64,000 bases of DNA. Source: Prevotella sp. GTDB taxonomy: Bacteria > Bacteroidota > Bacteroidia > Bacteroidales > Bacteroidaceae. The notes under the pieces are model-generated. The model was given only the letters and a program-made list of their open reading frames with translations, was not told where the DNA came from and searched no databases. A program made the position numbers and the translations under genes. Positions 63,807-64,000 of this stretch are shown here, piece by piece. Location of the stretch: assembly GCA_022511075.1 (NCBI GenBank), contig JAFLSE010000009.1:1-64000 (forward strand). The letters run 5' to 3'. Positions within the stretch are counted from its first letter, which is position 1. The number at the start of each line of letters is the position of its first letter.

Positions 63807-64000
63807 TTAAAGTGTCGGAGGCATTGATGGCATGCTTGAAGGTGTCGGAGGCACTGGTGGCATATTAGGATCTGGTATTGGCACAAACAAAGATTTCAGT
63901 TCTGCCACTTCACCTGCAGCCTGCCATGCAGCCATACCTTCTTGCCAAACAAGCGTCTGTGAGGTCAACTGTCCATTTTGTACGAGAGACTTACAAGTCT
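63807..64000 (-). CDS. C-terminal end of a GYF_2-domain protein (partial)
   Basis: Only the last 64 codons lie in the window. They read SLVQNGQLTSQTLVWQEGMA and WQAAGEVAELKSLF, the second half of a GYF_2/DUF4339 domain, then a Pro/Met-rich tail (PPVPPTPSSMPSMPPTL). In Bacteroidota this tail often ends SPFH-domain proteins with a zinc ribbon, which would fit the zinc-ribbon neighbour, but the SPFH part is outside the window. Confidence 0.7.
   Translation of the reverse strand, partial: TCKSLVQNGQLTSQTLVWQEGMAAWQAAGEVAELKSLFVPIPDPNMPPVPPTPSSMPSMPPTL

Overview
This window is from a chromosome of an anaerobic member of the Bacteroidales, most likely a Prevotellaceae relative. Three things point there. 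Promoters fit the Bacteroidota form (TTTG, 19-21 bases, TAnnTTTG) and Shine-Dalgarno sites are mostly absent. Marker genes include gldH, the purH-mreBCD-mrdA-rodA block and parAB next to a DUF5683 gene. Pectin-degrading glycoside hydrolases and a reverse rubrerythrin fit a plant-fibre-degrading anaerobe. The assignment comes from reading proteins and promoters, not from a database search.

Layout. 1-80: 3' end of a 5S rRNA gene with its terminator. 214-1581: L-rhamnose mutarotase and, convergently, a pectinesterase. 1626-7753 (minus): rel, a lytic transglycosylase, a DUF5683 gene, parB and parA. 7870-9817 (plus): surE-lpxB, converging with cdsA-ftsH-rsfS (9794-13115, minus). 13307-13377: tRNA-Gln(CUG). 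13587-15167: an AAA+/DUF4143 ATPase and a fragment of a second one. 15357-25605: a three-gene secreted glycoside hydrolase operon, led by a probable GH137-GH2-malectin fusion that suggests rhamnogalacturonan-II breakdown. 25660-26208: a YgjP-like metalloprotease.

26209-40380 is an accessory region. A repeat-rich stretch (nested inverted repeats, a 40-bp perfect palindrome, three copies of one promoter module, a 26-bp palindrome) and a KilA-N gene lead into a tightly packed operon at 28028-40127. Its first three genes are a PLD-helicase fusion, an adenine-type DNA methyltransferase and an SMC/RecF-like ATPase, which resembles the helicase-methylase-ATPase (Hma) type of antiphage system. Four further genes follow without a break: a small gene that needs a -1 frameshift, an HNH nuclease, a GNAT-PIN-PUA-like fusion and an ASCH-domain protein. 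The last genes are much richer in A+T than the flanking housekeeping genes. This is the best candidate for an undescribed system.

40383-44550: RecD-like helicase, rmuC, a phosphopantetheinyl transferase, then rplU-rpmA. 44655-46704 (minus): a beta-helix lipoprotein and a reverse rubrerythrin. 47001-49815 (plus): holB, a PSP1-domain gene and gldH. 49819-56153 (minus): the cell-shape operon purH-mreB-mreC-mreD-mrdA-rodA, in which purH has only its IMP cyclohydrolase domain. 56463-64000 (minus): eight co-directional, mostly unrecognised genes for exported or membrane proteins (a trypsin-like lipoprotein, a glycine-rich protein, an NTF2-like protein, a zinc-ribbon/BIG2/MORN protein and the end of a GYF_2 protein), probably one envelope-associated system.
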